64,000 nucleotides of DNA from contig NZ_OY781091.1 of assembly GCF_963676275.1 (NCBI RefSeq), positions 4,969,866 through 5,033,865 on the forward strand, in the 5' to 3' direction. The number at the start of each line of letters is the position of its first letter. The stretch's first letter is position 1. Below, in pieces: positions 19,045 through 28,789 of this stretch. The notes under the pieces are model-generated. The model worked only from the letters and a program-made list of their open reading frames with translations. It did not search any database and was not told where the DNA came from. Position numbers and translations under genes: made by a program. Source of the DNA: an uncultured Cohaesibacter sp. (GTDB lineage Bacteria; Pseudomonadota; Alphaproteobacteria; Rhizobiales; Cohaesibacteraceae).

Positions 19045-19476
19045 CTATTTATCTGATTCTTTTATCGGCACACCATAAAGCTCGAGCCGGTGATCAACAA
19101 GCTCGAAACCGAGCCGTCTGGCCACTTCCTGCTGCAACCGTTCGATCTCTTCATCGCGAAACTCGATCACCTTGCCGGTTCTGAGGTCGATCAGATGGTC
19201 GTGATGTTCATCGGTGATGGTTTCATAGCGAGAGCGGCCATCGCGGAAATCATGGCGTTCGATGATGCCACTATCCTCGAACAGCTTGACGGTGCGATAG
19301 ACGGTGGAGATGGAAATATTGCTGTCGATCTTGACCGAGCGGGCATAAAGCTCTTCGACATCGGGATGATCAATGGCATCATCCAGAACACGCGCAATGA
19401 TCCGTCGCTGTTCGGTCATCCGCATGCCAGACTTGGCGCACAAAGCTTCAATGGTCGTCTTTTTGTCTGATGTCAT
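19045..19476 (-). CDS. fur: Fur-family metal regulator (Fur/Mur)
   Basis: Metal-dependent repressor of 143 residues. The winged-helix part contains GMRMTEQRRIIARVL and SISTVYRTVKLFEDSGIIE, and the metal-binding part has ITDEHHDHLIDLRTGKVIEF. The C-terminal CxxC zinc pairs of classical Fur are absent. In rhizobia, where Irr and RirA handle iron, this orthologue is usually the manganese regulator Mur, and irr is indeed present at 12.8 kb. Its ATG overlaps the rimI stop codon by four bases. Confidence 0.9.
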   Translation of the reverse strand: MTSDKKTTIEALCAKSGMRMTEQRRIIARVLDDAIDHPDVEELYARSVKIDSNISISTVYRTVKLFEDSGIIERHDFRDGRSRYETITDEHHDHLIDLRTGKVIEFRDEEIERLQQEVARRLGFELVDHRLELYGVPIKESDK

Positions 19477-20012
19477 AGCGATGATGCCTTTTCTTCCCCT
19501 TCGGGGCTTCCCGGTAAACGGCGCTTCTTCAACGGTTCGATCTGCATGATCCATGCGGTGGAGGCCTGCCCCTTATCATTATGATAATAGCCCTTCCTCT
19601 CACCCACTTTAGTGAAACCCAAGCCTTGGTAAAGGGATAATGCAGCTTTATTGCCTGCGTCAACTTCCAGAAACAGCTTGGCTATGCGGTTTCCATAAAG
19701 GAAGCGGATCATTTCCTGCATCAACTGCTTGCCGGCACCGCTATTCTGATGATCGGGATCCACCGCAATGGTCAGGATTTCCGCTTCGTCGACCACCGAG
19801 CGGGCAAGCACGAAGCCCACGGGCTTGTCGGTGATGCGCATGGTGGTGCGTCGCAATACAAAGGCCTCGACCAGCCTGTCCTGCAACAGCGCCTGCAATT
19901 CGCTATCCGTCCAGCCGCGAGAAAAGCATTTATTGTGAATTTCTGCCATATCATCAATATCCGCAAAGGCTGCGGGCATGACCAGAGATGTGGTTTTGAG
20001 CGGAAAGATCAT
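19473..20012 (-). CDS. rimI: Ribosomal-protein-alanine N-acetyltransferase RimI-type
   Basis: GNAT acetyltransferase of 179 residues. It has the acetyl-CoA motif A/B region LTIAVDPDHQNSGAGKQLMQ and NKAALSLYQGLGFTKVGERK, followed by YYHND. RimI acetylates S18 or other N-termini and is commonly adjacent to tsaB, as here. The ATG at 20012 has a strong GGGAGGGG site and is preferred over an upstream ATG at 20075. Confidence 0.9.
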   Translation of the reverse strand: MIFPLKTTSLVMPAAFADIDDMAEIHNKCFSRGWTDSELQALLQDRLVEAFVLRRTTMRITDKPVGFVLARSVVDEAEILTIAVDPDHQNSGAGKQLMQEMIRFLYGNRIAKLFLEVDAGNKAALSLYQGLGFTKVGERKGYYHNDKGQASTAWIMQIEPLKKRRLPGSPEGEEKASSL

Positions 20013-20158
20013 TATTCCCCTCCCGGACATGGCTGATTGATCAAATGGTAAGACGGGCTGGGCGAAATGCGGCAACTGTCTTTATGGAATCAATGCAACA
20101 TGTTCCCATCTGAATGCAATAGGTTCCAGACCCCCAAATGTCGAAGAATCGGTAAAAA

Positions 20159-20878
20159 TCACCTGTGAGCGATGGATTTTGCAGCCTGTGGCTTGGCATC
20201 CGGACCCCTCAGATAAAGCGGGGAAGGAGGCGTTGCAGCAACGGGCTGGTCAAGCGCCCAGCTGGCCAGCAGGGCCATGTCGGCAGTCGTGGTTGCAACA
20301 ATTGGGATATTCTTCAGGCCCTGCCCCTCATCGCTTTGCACCACGAGAGAGGCCCCGTTGCCAATCAGGCACAGATCAGAGGCGGCTTTGCATTCCCCTG
20401 CGAAGGCTTCTGCTGCCTTGGCACTGGCATCGGTCTGCGCTATCGGAGCGGAGTGTTCTGAAGAAAGGGCAAAGATCTGGCCATAGATCTGGTTGCGGCG
20501 AGCATCGATGAAGCAGCCAACGGAGCCCTCATGCCCTGTGGCCTGTGCGGTCAGGGCAAGCGCCATCAGCGAGGAGGCTCCGATCACCGGAATATCCAGC
20601 GCAAGCCCCAGCGCTCGCGCCGTGGCGAGGCCAACCCGTAGGCCGGTAAAGCTTCCGGGGCCGACGGTGACTGCAATCCGGCCAAGATCCTTGTAGGTCA
20701 GGCCATTGTCTTGCAGCAATAGCCCCAGCTCGTCCATCAGATGTTCGGCATGTCCGCGCCCGAGCATCAGCGAACGGCCTGTTCGCCTGATGGTGTCATG
20801 CTCGCGTATCGCCAGCCCAACCGAACAGGCCTCCAGCGCCGTATCCAGCGCGAGGCAGATGTCTTGCTTATCACTCAT
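20159..20878 (-). CDS. tsaB: tRNA threonylcarbamoyladenosine biosynthesis protein TsaB
   Basis: Partner of TsaD in t6A37 tRNA modification. 239 residues with the ASKHA-fold start CLALDTALEACSVGL and the family signature VTVGPGSFTGLRVGLATARAL. A variable C-terminus is normal for the family. It heads the tsaB-rimI-fur-plsC run. Confidence 0.95.
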   Translation of the reverse strand: MSDKQDICLALDTALEACSVGLAIREHDTIRRTGRSLMLGRGHAEHLMDELGLLLQDNGLTYKDLGRIAVTVGPGSFTGLRVGLATARALGLALDIPVIGASSLMALALTAQATGHEGSVGCFIDARRNQIYGQIFALSSEHSAPIAQTDASAKAAEAFAGECKAASDLCLIGNGASLVVQSDEGQGLKNIPIVATTTADMALLASWALDQPVAATPPSPLYLRGPDAKPQAAKSIAHR

Positions 20879-20983
20879 GATGACCCGGCTCCGCAGGAGC
20901 TTTTTTCGGTATGCTTTTGTTGAAAAGGGGTGATGAAACAGCCCGAAACCTGTTTAGAAGCAGAAGCGGGCGATGTCAAACCG

Positions 20984-21286
20984 TCAACCCAGAACCTTTT
21001 CCCACTTCTCGCATTTCTGCGTGAAGAGCCGCTCCATCTCGGCAAGGAACATCTCCCGGCTGTCGCAAGACTGGGCCAGCACGGCGAGCGCCACGATGGC
21101 CGCATCGACAGCCTCCTCGCGCACGTCAGCAAGAGTGAGGCCCTTGTAGGCTGAACCGTGTGCGCCTGTGGCCGAAAGGACGGCCTGCGAAACCTCGCCG
21201 ACCTCCTCGCTGAGCTTGAGCACACGCTCCTGCAGGCTCTTCCGATCACGGGTCGTCAGCTCGAAAATGCTATCAAGCCTCGACAT
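20984..21286 (-). CDS. MazG-like nucleotide pyrophosphohydrolase
   Basis: Small all-alpha NTP pyrophosphatase-type protein of 100 residues. The metal-binding pattern is visible as LSEEVGEVSQAV and REEAVDAAIVALAVL (EExxE then ExxD). The substrate is unknown; relatives hydrolyse non-canonical or excess NTPs. It lies between nfuA-like and tsaB in the same direction with short gaps. Confidence 0.8.
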   Translation of the reverse strand: MSRLDSIFELTTRDRKSLQERVLKLSEEVGEVSQAVLSATGAHGSAYKGLTLADVREEAVDAAIVALAVLAQSCDSREMFLAEMERLFTQKCEKWEKVLG

Positions 21287-21315
21287 GGAACTGGTTCCGA
21301 TATCGCTTGATCATA

Positions 21316-21870
21316 CTATATCTGTCTGACTTCCTGCACGTCTGGCAGGAAATGACGCAGGAGATTTTCAATGCCATGCTTGAGGGTTGCCGTGGCTGAC
21401 GGGCATCCGGCGCAAGCGCCGCGCATGGTCAGATAGACAATGCCGTCGCGATAGCCATGGAAGGTTATGTCGCCGCCATCCTGGGAAACCGCAGGCCGGA
21501 CGCGCGTGTCGAGCAATTCCTTGATGGTGGCGACGATTTCAGCGTCGGCCTCATCAAAATCCTCGCCGCTGGTCTGGGCGGCTTCTTCCTGCCTGATCAC
21601 AGGCGCGCCGGACATGAAATGCTCCATGATGGCGCCAAGAATGGCTGGCTTGATATGCTGCCAATCTGCATCACCCTTGGTGATCGACACGAAATCAAAG
21701 CCGAAAAACACCCCTTCCACGCCATCAATCGTGAAAAGCTTTTCGGCCAGAGGCGATGCTGCCGCTTCGCTGGCGGAGCGGAAATCCATGGTGCCCGATT
21801 CCAGAACAACCTTACCGGGAAGAAATTTCAGGGTCGCAGGATTGGGGGTCGCTTCGGTCTGAATAAACAT
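21316..21870 (-). CDS. NifU/NfuA-type Fe-S cluster scaffold protein
   Basis: 184 residues: an N-terminal Nfu_N domain (FIQTEATPNPATLKFLPG) and a C-terminal NifU-like domain with the cluster motif RGACAGCPSATATLKHGI (CxxC). It delivers Fe-S clusters to target enzymes. The ATG at 21870 has AAGGAAAG upstream. The partner genes of a suf or isc operon are not in the window. Confidence 0.93.
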   Translation of the reverse strand: MFIQTEATPNPATLKFLPGKVVLESGTMDFRSASEAAASPLAEKLFTIDGVEGVFFGFDFVSITKGDADWQHIKPAILGAIMEHFMSGAPVIRQEEAAQTSGEDFDEADAEIVATIKELLDTRVRPAVSQDGGDITFHGYRDGIVYLTMRGACAGCPSATATLKHGIENLLRHFLPDVQEVRQI

Positions 21871-22070
21871 AGTCTTTCCTTTTGGAGCATGGCTTGGCAA
21901 GCACTCTCAAGCGCTGCTCCCCATCATATATGCTAATGATTGGTGCGGATAGCTGAAAAGTTTACTCCTCATTCATCGCACCCTATTGCAGATTACATAT
22001 GGATTTTGGCGCAATCTTCAAGAAGAGCGCCGGTCAGGGCTGCGGGTATGGGGCTCTTTCCCCCGCGTTG

Positions 22071-22571
22071 CTAACAGATTGCCTTGATATCTTCGTCGGA
22101 CAGATCACCCGGAACGATGGTCACGGGCAAGGGGAAGGATGATTTGCCCGATTGGCTGGAGATGGAAGAGACCAGCGGACCGGGCCCTTCCTTGGAGCCG
22201 ACCGCTGCGGCCAGAACCAGAATGCCGATATCCTTGTCCTCTTCGATCAGCGCATTGATCTGCTCGGCGACATTGCCGTCGCGGACAACGCATTCTGTCG
22301 GAATGGCGGCAATGCTCTCCACCCGTTCCTTATATTCTGCCAGTCGTTCATGGGCGGCTTCATGCGCTTCGGCGAGCATGATTTCCTTCACGCCCAGCCA
22401 GTGATTGAAATGTTCCAGCTCGACAGCGACCATCATGACCAGCGCACCGCCGGTCGCAGCGGCCCGGTAAGTGGCATAGGTAACAGCGCGGTCGCATTCC
22501 TCGGTGTCATCAACAACGACGAGAAACTTGCGGAAGTGACCTTCATCGTGAATTGTGCGATCCATAATCAT
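22071..22571 (-). CDS. Universal stress protein (UspA family)
   Basis: 166-residue UspA-fold protein: KFLVVVDDTEECDRAVTYA at the N-terminus, VVRDGNVAEQINALIEE in the middle, and a nucleotide-loop region LVLAAAVGSKEGPGPLVSS near the C-terminus. The usual role is stress endurance; the molecular partner is unknown. It follows trpS across a terminator. Confidence 0.9.
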   Translation of the reverse strand: MIMDRTIHDEGHFRKFLVVVDDTEECDRAVTYATYRAAATGGALVMMVAVELEHFNHWLGVKEIMLAEAHEAAHERLAEYKERVESIAAIPTECVVRDGNVAEQINALIEEDKDIGILVLAAAVGSKEGPGPLVSSISSQSGKSSFPLPVTIVPGDLSDEDIKAIC

Positions 22572-22736
22572 GAAATGACCCTGCCATGTCGCGCAGCTTT
22601 GAGCAAGTGGCGCATTTGTGAAGTGCCCAGTCTTTGAGGCTCGGTTTTTCCAAGAGGCTCAGATTTTCCAAGAAGTCCCCCGGCTCTCCCCCTCGGAGCG
22701 CTCAATGACCACGCAATAATAGACCAAGATATTTGG

Positions 22737-22776
22737 CAAAAAACAACCCGGCGACCTGATCAATGCGGTAGCCGGG
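22737..22776 (-). terminator. Intrinsic terminator of trpS
   Basis: On the reverse strand GCCCGGCTACC pairs with GGTCGCCGGG (one mismatch) and is followed by a TTGTTTTTT run, about 50 bases after the trpS stop codon. Confidence 0.88.
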
Positions 22777-22825
22777 CTGAACTATTTGTTCGTATCGCTT
22801 CCGAAACGGATTCAGGAAGGACAGA

Positions 22826-23902
22826 TCAGCTGCGAATGAAGCCGACGATATCCTTCACCTGATCGAGAATCGGATTGGCGATCGCGGCAGCTTTCTCGGC
22901 GCCATGGGCGAGCACGGCGTCGATATGGCCCGGATCATCCATCAGGCGGCGCATCTCGTCGGTGATCGGCGACAGCTTGCTGACGGAAAGGTCGATCAGG
23001 GCCGGTTTGAAGGTCGAGAATTCGGCGCCGCCAAATTCACTCAGCACTTCAGTCTTGGCCTTGCCGGAAAGCGCAGCATAGATGCCCACCAGATTGGAGG
23101 CCTCCGGGCGGCCTTCAAGGCCATCAAGCTCGCTGGGAAGGGCTTCGGGATCGGTTTTCGCCTTGCGGATCTTGAGGGCAATGGCGTCGGCATCGTCCGT
23201 CATGTTGATGCGTGCCTTGTCGGAAGCGTCCGAGGAGGACATCTTTTTGGAGCCGTCACGCAGCGACATGACGCGCGGAGCCGGTCCGCCAATCAGCGGC
23301 TCGGTCAGCGGGAAGAAGACCTGTTCGGGATCCGTGGTCACGTCGCGACCGACATTCTCCACCCCGTAGCCCAGAGCGGCGATGCGTTCGGCATAGTCGA
23401 CATTGAATTTCTGCGCCGTATCGCGGCACAGCTCCACATGCTGTTTCTGGTCTTCACCAACCGGCACATGGGTTGCCTTGTAGATCAGGATATCGGCGGA
23501 CATCAGGTTCGGATAGACGAACAGGCCGGTCGAGACATTGTCCTTGTTCTTGCCTGCCTTGTCCTTGAACTGGGTCATGCGGTTGAGCCAGCCCATCCGT
23601 GCCACGCAGTTGAAGATCCAGCCCAGTTCGGCATGGGCGGAAACACGGCTCTGGTTGAAAACAATATGCTTCTCCGGGTCGATGCCCGAAGCAAGAAAAC
23701 CGGCGGTCACTTCGCGGGTGCGGCGCATCAGGCCTTCCGGATCCTGTGCGACGGTGATCGCATGCATGTCAACAACAGAGAAAACACAATTATAGGAGGC
23801 CTGCAGGTCAACAAATTTGGTGATGGCACCAAGATAGTTGCCCAGATGCAGGTTGCCCGATGGCTGAATGCCGGAGAAAACGCGTGGCTCGAAATTGGCC
23901 AT
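22826..23902 (-). CDS. trpS: Tryptophanyl-tRNA synthetase
   Basis: Class I aminoacyl-tRNA synthetase of 358 residues. It shows [18 protein letters not shown] (the HIGH-like motif), the tryptophan-pocket region [14 protein letters not shown], and the KMSKS-like loop [13 protein letters not shown]. The start is the ATG at 23902 with GAGG upstream. The frame is open far upstream, but those residues are not conserved. Confidence 0.97.
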   Translation of the reverse strand: MANFEPRVFSGIQPSGNLHLGNYLGAITKFVDLQASYNCVFSVVDMHAITVAQDPEGLMRRTREVTAGFLASGIDPEKHIVFNQSRVSAHAELGWIFNCVARMGWLNRMTQFKDKAGKNKDNVSTGLFVYPNLMSADILIYKATHVPVGEDQKQHVELCRDTAQKFNVDYAERIAALGYGVENVGRDVTTDPEQVFFPLTEPLIGGPAPRVMSLRDGSKKMSSSDASDKARINMTDDADAIALKIRKAKTDPEALPSELDGLEGRPEASNLVGIYAALSGKAKTEVLSEFGGAEFSTFKPALIDLSVSKLSPITDEMRRLMDDPGHIDAVLAHGAEKAAAIANPILDQVKDIVGFIRS

Positions 23903-24087
23903 TTGAAAATCCTCGTAATGTTGCCCAGGCGGTTGGAAACGCGAGGGGGAGGTAAAAAAGATGCCGCATGGTCTCATATTCCACGTCAGTTGAGCGCGGC
24001 GGGACAATGCGGCTTGGGGGTTATCGGACATCGAAGGGGCGGATGCAAGTGGATTCAGGCGGATACCAGCCGCAACGCCCCGCTTTC

Positions 24088-25653
24088 TTATTCCGTGTCG
24101 CGATGCAGCAGGCGCTTTTTCATTTCCGATAGGGAAAGCGAGCCAGTACCGATGGCGGCGATGAGAAACAGCAGCAATCCGGCAAGAACCAGACCGCCAA
24201 GCGCGCTGAGCCGGGTTATGAAAAACTCCGCTCTCAGCCATGGCTGAAGCAGGCCGGACAGATAATAGACCCCGGCCCCCATGATCAGCGAGGCAAGGGT
24301 GAACAGGATCAGGCGACGAACCAGCAACTTGTCTGCGCTGAAATGGCCCCGCCGCCACAGGGCGATACCGAGCATCAGGGCGTTGATCCACCCCGAGGCA
24401 GACGTCGCAATGGCAAGGCCGACATGCTGGAAGAAGGGGAACAGAAGCAGCGCACCGCCGACATTGATCACCATGCCCACGGCAGCAAACAGCATCGGGG
24501 TCTTGGTATCGTGGCGGGCAAAGAAGCCGGGCGACAAAACCTTGTTGAGCACGAAAGCCGGCAGACCAATCGCATAGGCGCAGAGCGCAATGGCGGTCAT
24601 ATGGGTATCGTTGGCGGTGAATTGTCCGCGCTGGAACAGCACCTCGATGATCGGAGCGGGAATGACCGCCAGCGCCACGGCAGCAGGCAGAGTGAGGAAC
24701 ATGGCAAATTCCATGGCCCTGTTCTGCGCATGGGAGACCGAGTTTTCATCACCGGCCTTGACCCGCTTGGACAGATCGGGCAGCAGCACCACCCCGATTG
24801 CCACGCCAACCACGCCAAGCGGTAACTGATAGATACGGTCCGCATAATAAAGATAGGATACCGCACCAGCCTGATAGGAGGCGATGATCGTGCCGACCGT
24901 GATATTGATCTGGGTGACACCACCGGCGATAAGGCCCGGAATGCCGAGCTTGAGCAATTTTCTGACCGGCTCGGAAAAGGTCGGACGGCGCAGGGATATG
25001 GGAAAACGGGCCTTGCGCAAGGACCAGATGAGCGAGACCAGCTGCACGAAACCGGCAACAAACACGCCCCATGACAAAAGATGACCGGCCTGTTCGCTCT
25101 GGCCCGCGCCAAGGGCGAGTATGATGACCAGCGTTCCGATCAGCACCACATTGAGCAGCACCGGCGCAAAGGCTGCCGCAGCGAACCGGCCAAGCGAATT
25201 GAGAATGCCCGACAAGAAGGCGATGACGGACATATAGAGCAGATAGGGAAAGGTAATGCGGGTGAGCAACACCGACAGCTCGAACTTGCTTGGATCTTCG
25301 CTGAAGCCGGGGGCCAGCACATAGATCAGCAGAGGCATGGCCAGCTCGGCCAGAGCGGTGAAGATCAGCAGCACGAACAGCAGTCCGGCCAGAATATCCT
25401 CTGCCGTGCGGCGCGCGCCCTTGACGCCCTCATCCTGTAGCGAGGCCGCAAAAATGGGAACAAAGGCGGAGTTGAAGGCCCCTTCGGCAAACAGGCGGCG
25501 AAACAGGTTCGGCAGGCGGAAAGCGACGATGAAGGCATCGGCCACCGGCCCGGAACCCAGATTGGCCGCAATCATGATATCGCGAATGAAGCCCAGAGCA
25601 CGGCTGGCCAGCGTCGCCACACCAACGGTGGCAAAATTCCGCAACATCGACAT
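24088..25653 (-). CDS. murJ: Lipid II flippase MurJ
   Basis: Integral membrane protein of the MOP superfamily that moves lipid II across the inner membrane. 521 residues with 13-14 hydrophobic segments. The conserved N-terminus ([20 protein letters not shown], then [20 protein letters not shown]) identifies MurJ/MviN. The ATG at 25653 has AGGAAGGAT. It lies in the rhizobial order mutS-glnD-murJ-trpS. Confidence 0.95.
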   Translation of the reverse strand: MSMLRNFATVGVATLASRALGFIRDIMIAANLGSGPVADAFIVAFRLPNLFRRLFAEGAFNSAFVPIFAASLQDEGVKGARRTAEDILAGLLFVLLIFTALAELAMPLLIYVLAPGFSEDPSKFELSVLLTRITFPYLLYMSVIAFLSGILNSLGRFAAAAFAPVLLNVVLIGTLVIILALGAGQSEQAGHLLSWGVFVAGFVQLVSLIWSLRKARFPISLRRPTFSEPVRKLLKLGIPGLIAGGVTQINITVGTIIASYQAGAVSYLYYADRIYQLPLGVVGVAIGVVLLPDLSKRVKAGDENSVSHAQNRAMEFAMFLTLPAAVALAVIPAPIIEVLFQRGQFTANDTHMTAIALCAYAIGLPAFVLNKVLSPGFFARHDTKTPMLFAAVGMVINVGGALLLFPFFQHVGLAIATSASGWINALMLGIALWRRGHFSADKLLVRRLILFTLASLIMGAGVYYLSGLLQPWLRAEFFITRLSALGGLVLAGLLLFLIAAIGTGSLSLSEMKKRLLHRDTE

Positions 25654-25795
25654 GGTTGGATCCTTCCTCAATCCGGCCCCTGGTGGGCCTGCCGAAAGCA
25701 CTTATCGCGCCCTTGAGGCCGCTTCAACAGCAAAGCAAAAACGGCCGCGCTTTATGCACGTTGCTCTGCAACCGGACCTTGCCCGAACGGCCTAC

Positions 25796-28591
25796 TCACC
25801 TGTTTCCCGGCTTATTGTCCGTCTCGTTGCCCGTCAAGGCTTCCATCATGCGTTCTTCTATGGCTTTTTTGCGGTCGGGATTGGTGATTTTCGCCCCCGT
25901 CAGGTCGGTGACATAGAAGGCGTCGACAACGCGCTCGCCATAGGTTGAAATATGGGCCGAGGCGATATCGAGATTAAGGGCGGACAGCGTTCGTGTCAGC
26001 GCCGAAAGCAGCCCGGAGCGATCCATGCCTTCGACCTCGACAACGGTTGACCGGTTGGACAATTCGTTGTTGACCGAAACCTTCGATTTCGTGCGGAAGG
26101 TCTTGTAGCGCTTCTTGTGGCCTTCCTTCTGCTTGACCAGTGGCGGCAGACGGGTTTCGCCCTTGAGAACCTGCACCAGCAGATCGACAATGCGATTGGC
26201 CCGGCGGCGTTCGTCGCGATCCTCGTCGAATTCGCGATTGATCAGGATGGTGTCCAGCGCCCGGCCGTCGGTGGTGGTAAAGACCATGGCATCGACGATA
26301 TTGGCGCCCGCCGCAGCGCAGGCCCCCGCGATCATCGAAAGCAGGCGCGGATGGTCCGGGGCCAGAATGGTGATTTCGGTGATGCCTTCAAACTCATAAG
26401 GCTTGATGGCGGTCGCCACTTTCTTCCCGTCCTTGTCGGCTTGACGGATCAGTTCGGCATGTTCCACTGCATTGTCGACATCGGTGCGCGACCAATAGGC
26501 TTCGTAATGCAGATTGAGATAGGTGGCAACTTCCGCTTCGCTCCAGTGGGAGAGACGGGCTGCAACCCGTTCCTTCATGGCGGCAACGCGCGCATCGCGG
26601 CTCTTCTGGGAATGTCCACCGGTCAGGATCGGCTCGGATTCCGAATAGAGCGTGCGCAGCAACTGCCCCTTCCAGCCGTTCCAGACACCGGGGCCGACAG
26701 CCTTGATGTCGGCGATGGTCAGGATCAGCAACATCCGCATCCGCTCCATGGTCTGAACCACGGCGCAGAAATCAAGAATTGTCTTGCGGTCGGACAGATC
26801 GCGCGACTGGGAAACCTGACTCATGGTCAGATGTTCCAGCACCAGCCATGAAACCTGCTCGGTCTGCTCTTCGGTCAGCCCGAAGCGCGGGCAAAGCTCC
26901 AGAGCCACCCGCGCCCCCGCCGTGGAGTGGCTCTCGGGCCGCCCCTTGGCGATATCATGCAGGAAGACCGCCACATAGAGCACCACGCGGTCCTTGATAT
27001 TGAGCACGAAATCATGGGCCAGCGGATGCTCGTCGCCCAGTTCCTGCTTCTCGATCTCGGACAGGATGCCAACGGCTCTGAGCAGATGCTCATCCACCGT
27101 ATAGTGATGATACATGTTGAACTGCATCATCGCGACGATGCGCCCGAATTCGGGGATGAATTTACCCAGAACGCCCGATTCCGTCATCCGCCGCAAGATG
27201 CTTTCCGGATCCCGTCGCGAGGTCAGGATACGCAGGAAAATGGCATTGGCTTCCGGATCATTGCGCAAGTCATTGTCGATGAGATTGAGATTGCGGTGAA
27301 TGGCCTGCATGGCGTCCGGATGGAAGGAGACATTTTCCCGGTCGGCAAGTTCGAAAATCTTCAGCAGATTGCGCGGATCCTTGGTGAAGGTTTCGGCGCT
27401 TTCCACCGAAATGCGGCCATGATCAATCAGGAAGCCTTCCGCATTGCGCACCTTGCGTCGCTTGAAGGGCGATGGAATGGGAATGGCGGCAAAGAAGCGG
27501 TTGATGCCCGGCGCCGACCGGCCAAAATCCTCTTCCAGTGCCGAACAGAAAATTCGCGTGATCTCGCCCACTTCCTTGGCCACGAGGAAATAATGCTTCA
27601 TGAAGCGCTCGACGCCATTCTGCCCGGGGCGCTTGCGGTAGCCAAGACGGGTGGAAAGCTCGCGCTGCACATCAAATGACAGTCGCTCTTCGGGGCGGTC
27701 GGTGAGGAAATGCAAATGGCAGCGCACGGTCCAGAGATGATTATTGGCCTTCTTGAAGCGGTTATATTCGTCTTCCGTAAAGACCCCTGCCTTGATCAGG
27801 GCGCGCGCCCGGCGCACGCGATAGGCATATTGGCCGATCCAGAACAGGGTCTGGATATCGCGCAGGCCACCCTTGCCTTCCTTGATATTCGGCTCGACCA
27901 TATAGCGCGAATTGCCCTGCTGGTTATGGCGTGAATCGCGTTCGGCCAGTTTGGCAGTGATGAATTCGGCGGAGGTGTTGCGCAGCACATCCTTGTCGAA
28001 TTTCTCGATCAGTTCGTCAAAGAGCTTTTTCTCGCCATCAATGAAGCGTGCTTCCAGAAGGGCGGTGCGGATGGTCATGTCGCCGCGCGACAGGCGCACG
28101 CATTCATTCAACGTGCGGGTGGCATGGCCCACTTTCTGCCCCAGATCCCACAGCATATAGAGAATATATTCGACAACGCTCTCCCCCCACGGGGTCTGCT
28201 TGTAGGGCAGCAGAAACAACAAATCGATATCCGAATGCGGTGCGAGCGTGGCGCGTCCATAGCCGCCCACCGCCACCACGGCCAGATGCTCCGAAGAGGA
28301 TGGATTCTTGGTTGGATAGACATGATGGACAGCGAAGCGATGGATCAGCGTGATGATCTGGTCTTCCAGATAGGAAAGCCGGATGGCGCAAAGAATGCCC
28401 AGACCATCCTGATTGAGCAATTTCTCAGCCCTTGTCCGCCCCTGTTGCAGCACCTGCTTGAACAGTTTGAGAATGTCGGCTCTTGTCTTGAAGTCCGATG
28501 CATCTCCCCCATGCTCTGCAACAATTTGTTCCAGCTTGTTCCAGGTGGCATCATAGTCAATCAGACCGTCATTCTGGGGGGCAATGATCAT
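25796..28591 (-). CDS. glnD: Protein-PII uridylyltransferase/uridylyl-removing enzyme
   Basis: Nitrogen sensor that uridylylates and deuridylylates PII proteins in response to glutamine. 931 residues: a nucleotidyltransferase domain with SDIDLLFLLP, a linker, an HD domain with AVFLHDIAKGRPESHS, and two C-terminal ACT domains (EITILAPDHPRLLSMIAGAC and EVEGMDRSGLLSALTRTL) that bind glutamine. I chose the ATG at 28591 with AAGGCG upstream; a GTG at 28633 is an alternative. Confidence 0.96.
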   Translation of the reverse strand: MIIAPQNDGLIDYDATWNKLEQIVAEHGGDASDFKTRADILKLFKQVLQQGRTRAEKLLNQDGLGILCAIRLSYLEDQIITLIHRFAVHHVYPTKNPSSSEHLAVVAVGGYGRATLAPHSDIDLLFLLPYKQTPWGESVVEYILYMLWDLGQKVGHATRTLNECVRLSRGDMTIRTALLEARFIDGEKKLFDELIEKFDKDVLRNTSAEFITAKLAERDSRHNQQGNSRYMVEPNIKEGKGGLRDIQTLFWIGQYAYRVRRARALIKAGVFTEDEYNRFKKANNHLWTVRCHLHFLTDRPEERLSFDVQRELSTRLGYRKRPGQNGVERFMKHYFLVAKEVGEITRIFCSALEEDFGRSAPGINRFFAAIPIPSPFKRRKVRNAEGFLIDHGRISVESAETFTKDPRNLLKIFELADRENVSFHPDAMQAIHRNLNLIDNDLRNDPEANAIFLRILTSRRDPESILRRMTESGVLGKFIPEFGRIVAMMQFNMYHHYTVDEHLLRAVGILSEIEKQELGDEHPLAHDFVLNIKDRVVLYVAVFLHDIAKGRPESHSTAGARVALELCPRFGLTEEQTEQVSWLVLEHLTMSQVSQSRDLSDRKTILDFCAVVQTMERMRMLLILTIADIKAVGPGVWNGWKGQLLRTLYSESEPILTGGHSQKSRDARVAAMKERVAARLSHWSEAEVATYLNLHYEAYWSRTDVDNAVEHAELIRQADKDGKKVATAIKPYEFEGITEITILAPDHPRLLSMIAGACAAAGANIVDAMVFTTTDGRALDTILINREFDEDRDERRRANRIVDLLVQVLKGETRLPPLVKQKEGHKKRYKTFRTKSKVSVNNELSNRSTVVEVEGMDRSGLLSALTRTLSALNLDIASAHISTYGERVVDAFYVTDLTGAKITNPDRKKAIEERMMEALTGNETDNKPGNR

Positions 28592-28763
28592 TTTACTACG
28601 CCTTGTTCTTTTCTGCTGCGGCATCAATGGCACAAAGAGATTTGATTTCTGGTTAAATAGATCAAAATATCACTCTATTCACTATAATATGACGCATATT
28701 CGCGCAATTCCCGCTGATGAAAAAGTCTTCCCGATCCGCAGCGTGCTTCTGCGGGGCAGATGC

Positions 28764-28789
28764 CTGCCGGGCAAATATCAGCCCGGCAG
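28764..28789. repeat. Hairpin around the mutS stop codon
   Basis: CTGCCGGGC (28764-28772) and GCCCGGCAG (28781-28789) form a perfect 9-base stem whose 8-base loop contains the mutS stop codon. No T-run follows, so termination is uncertain. Confidence 0.5.
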
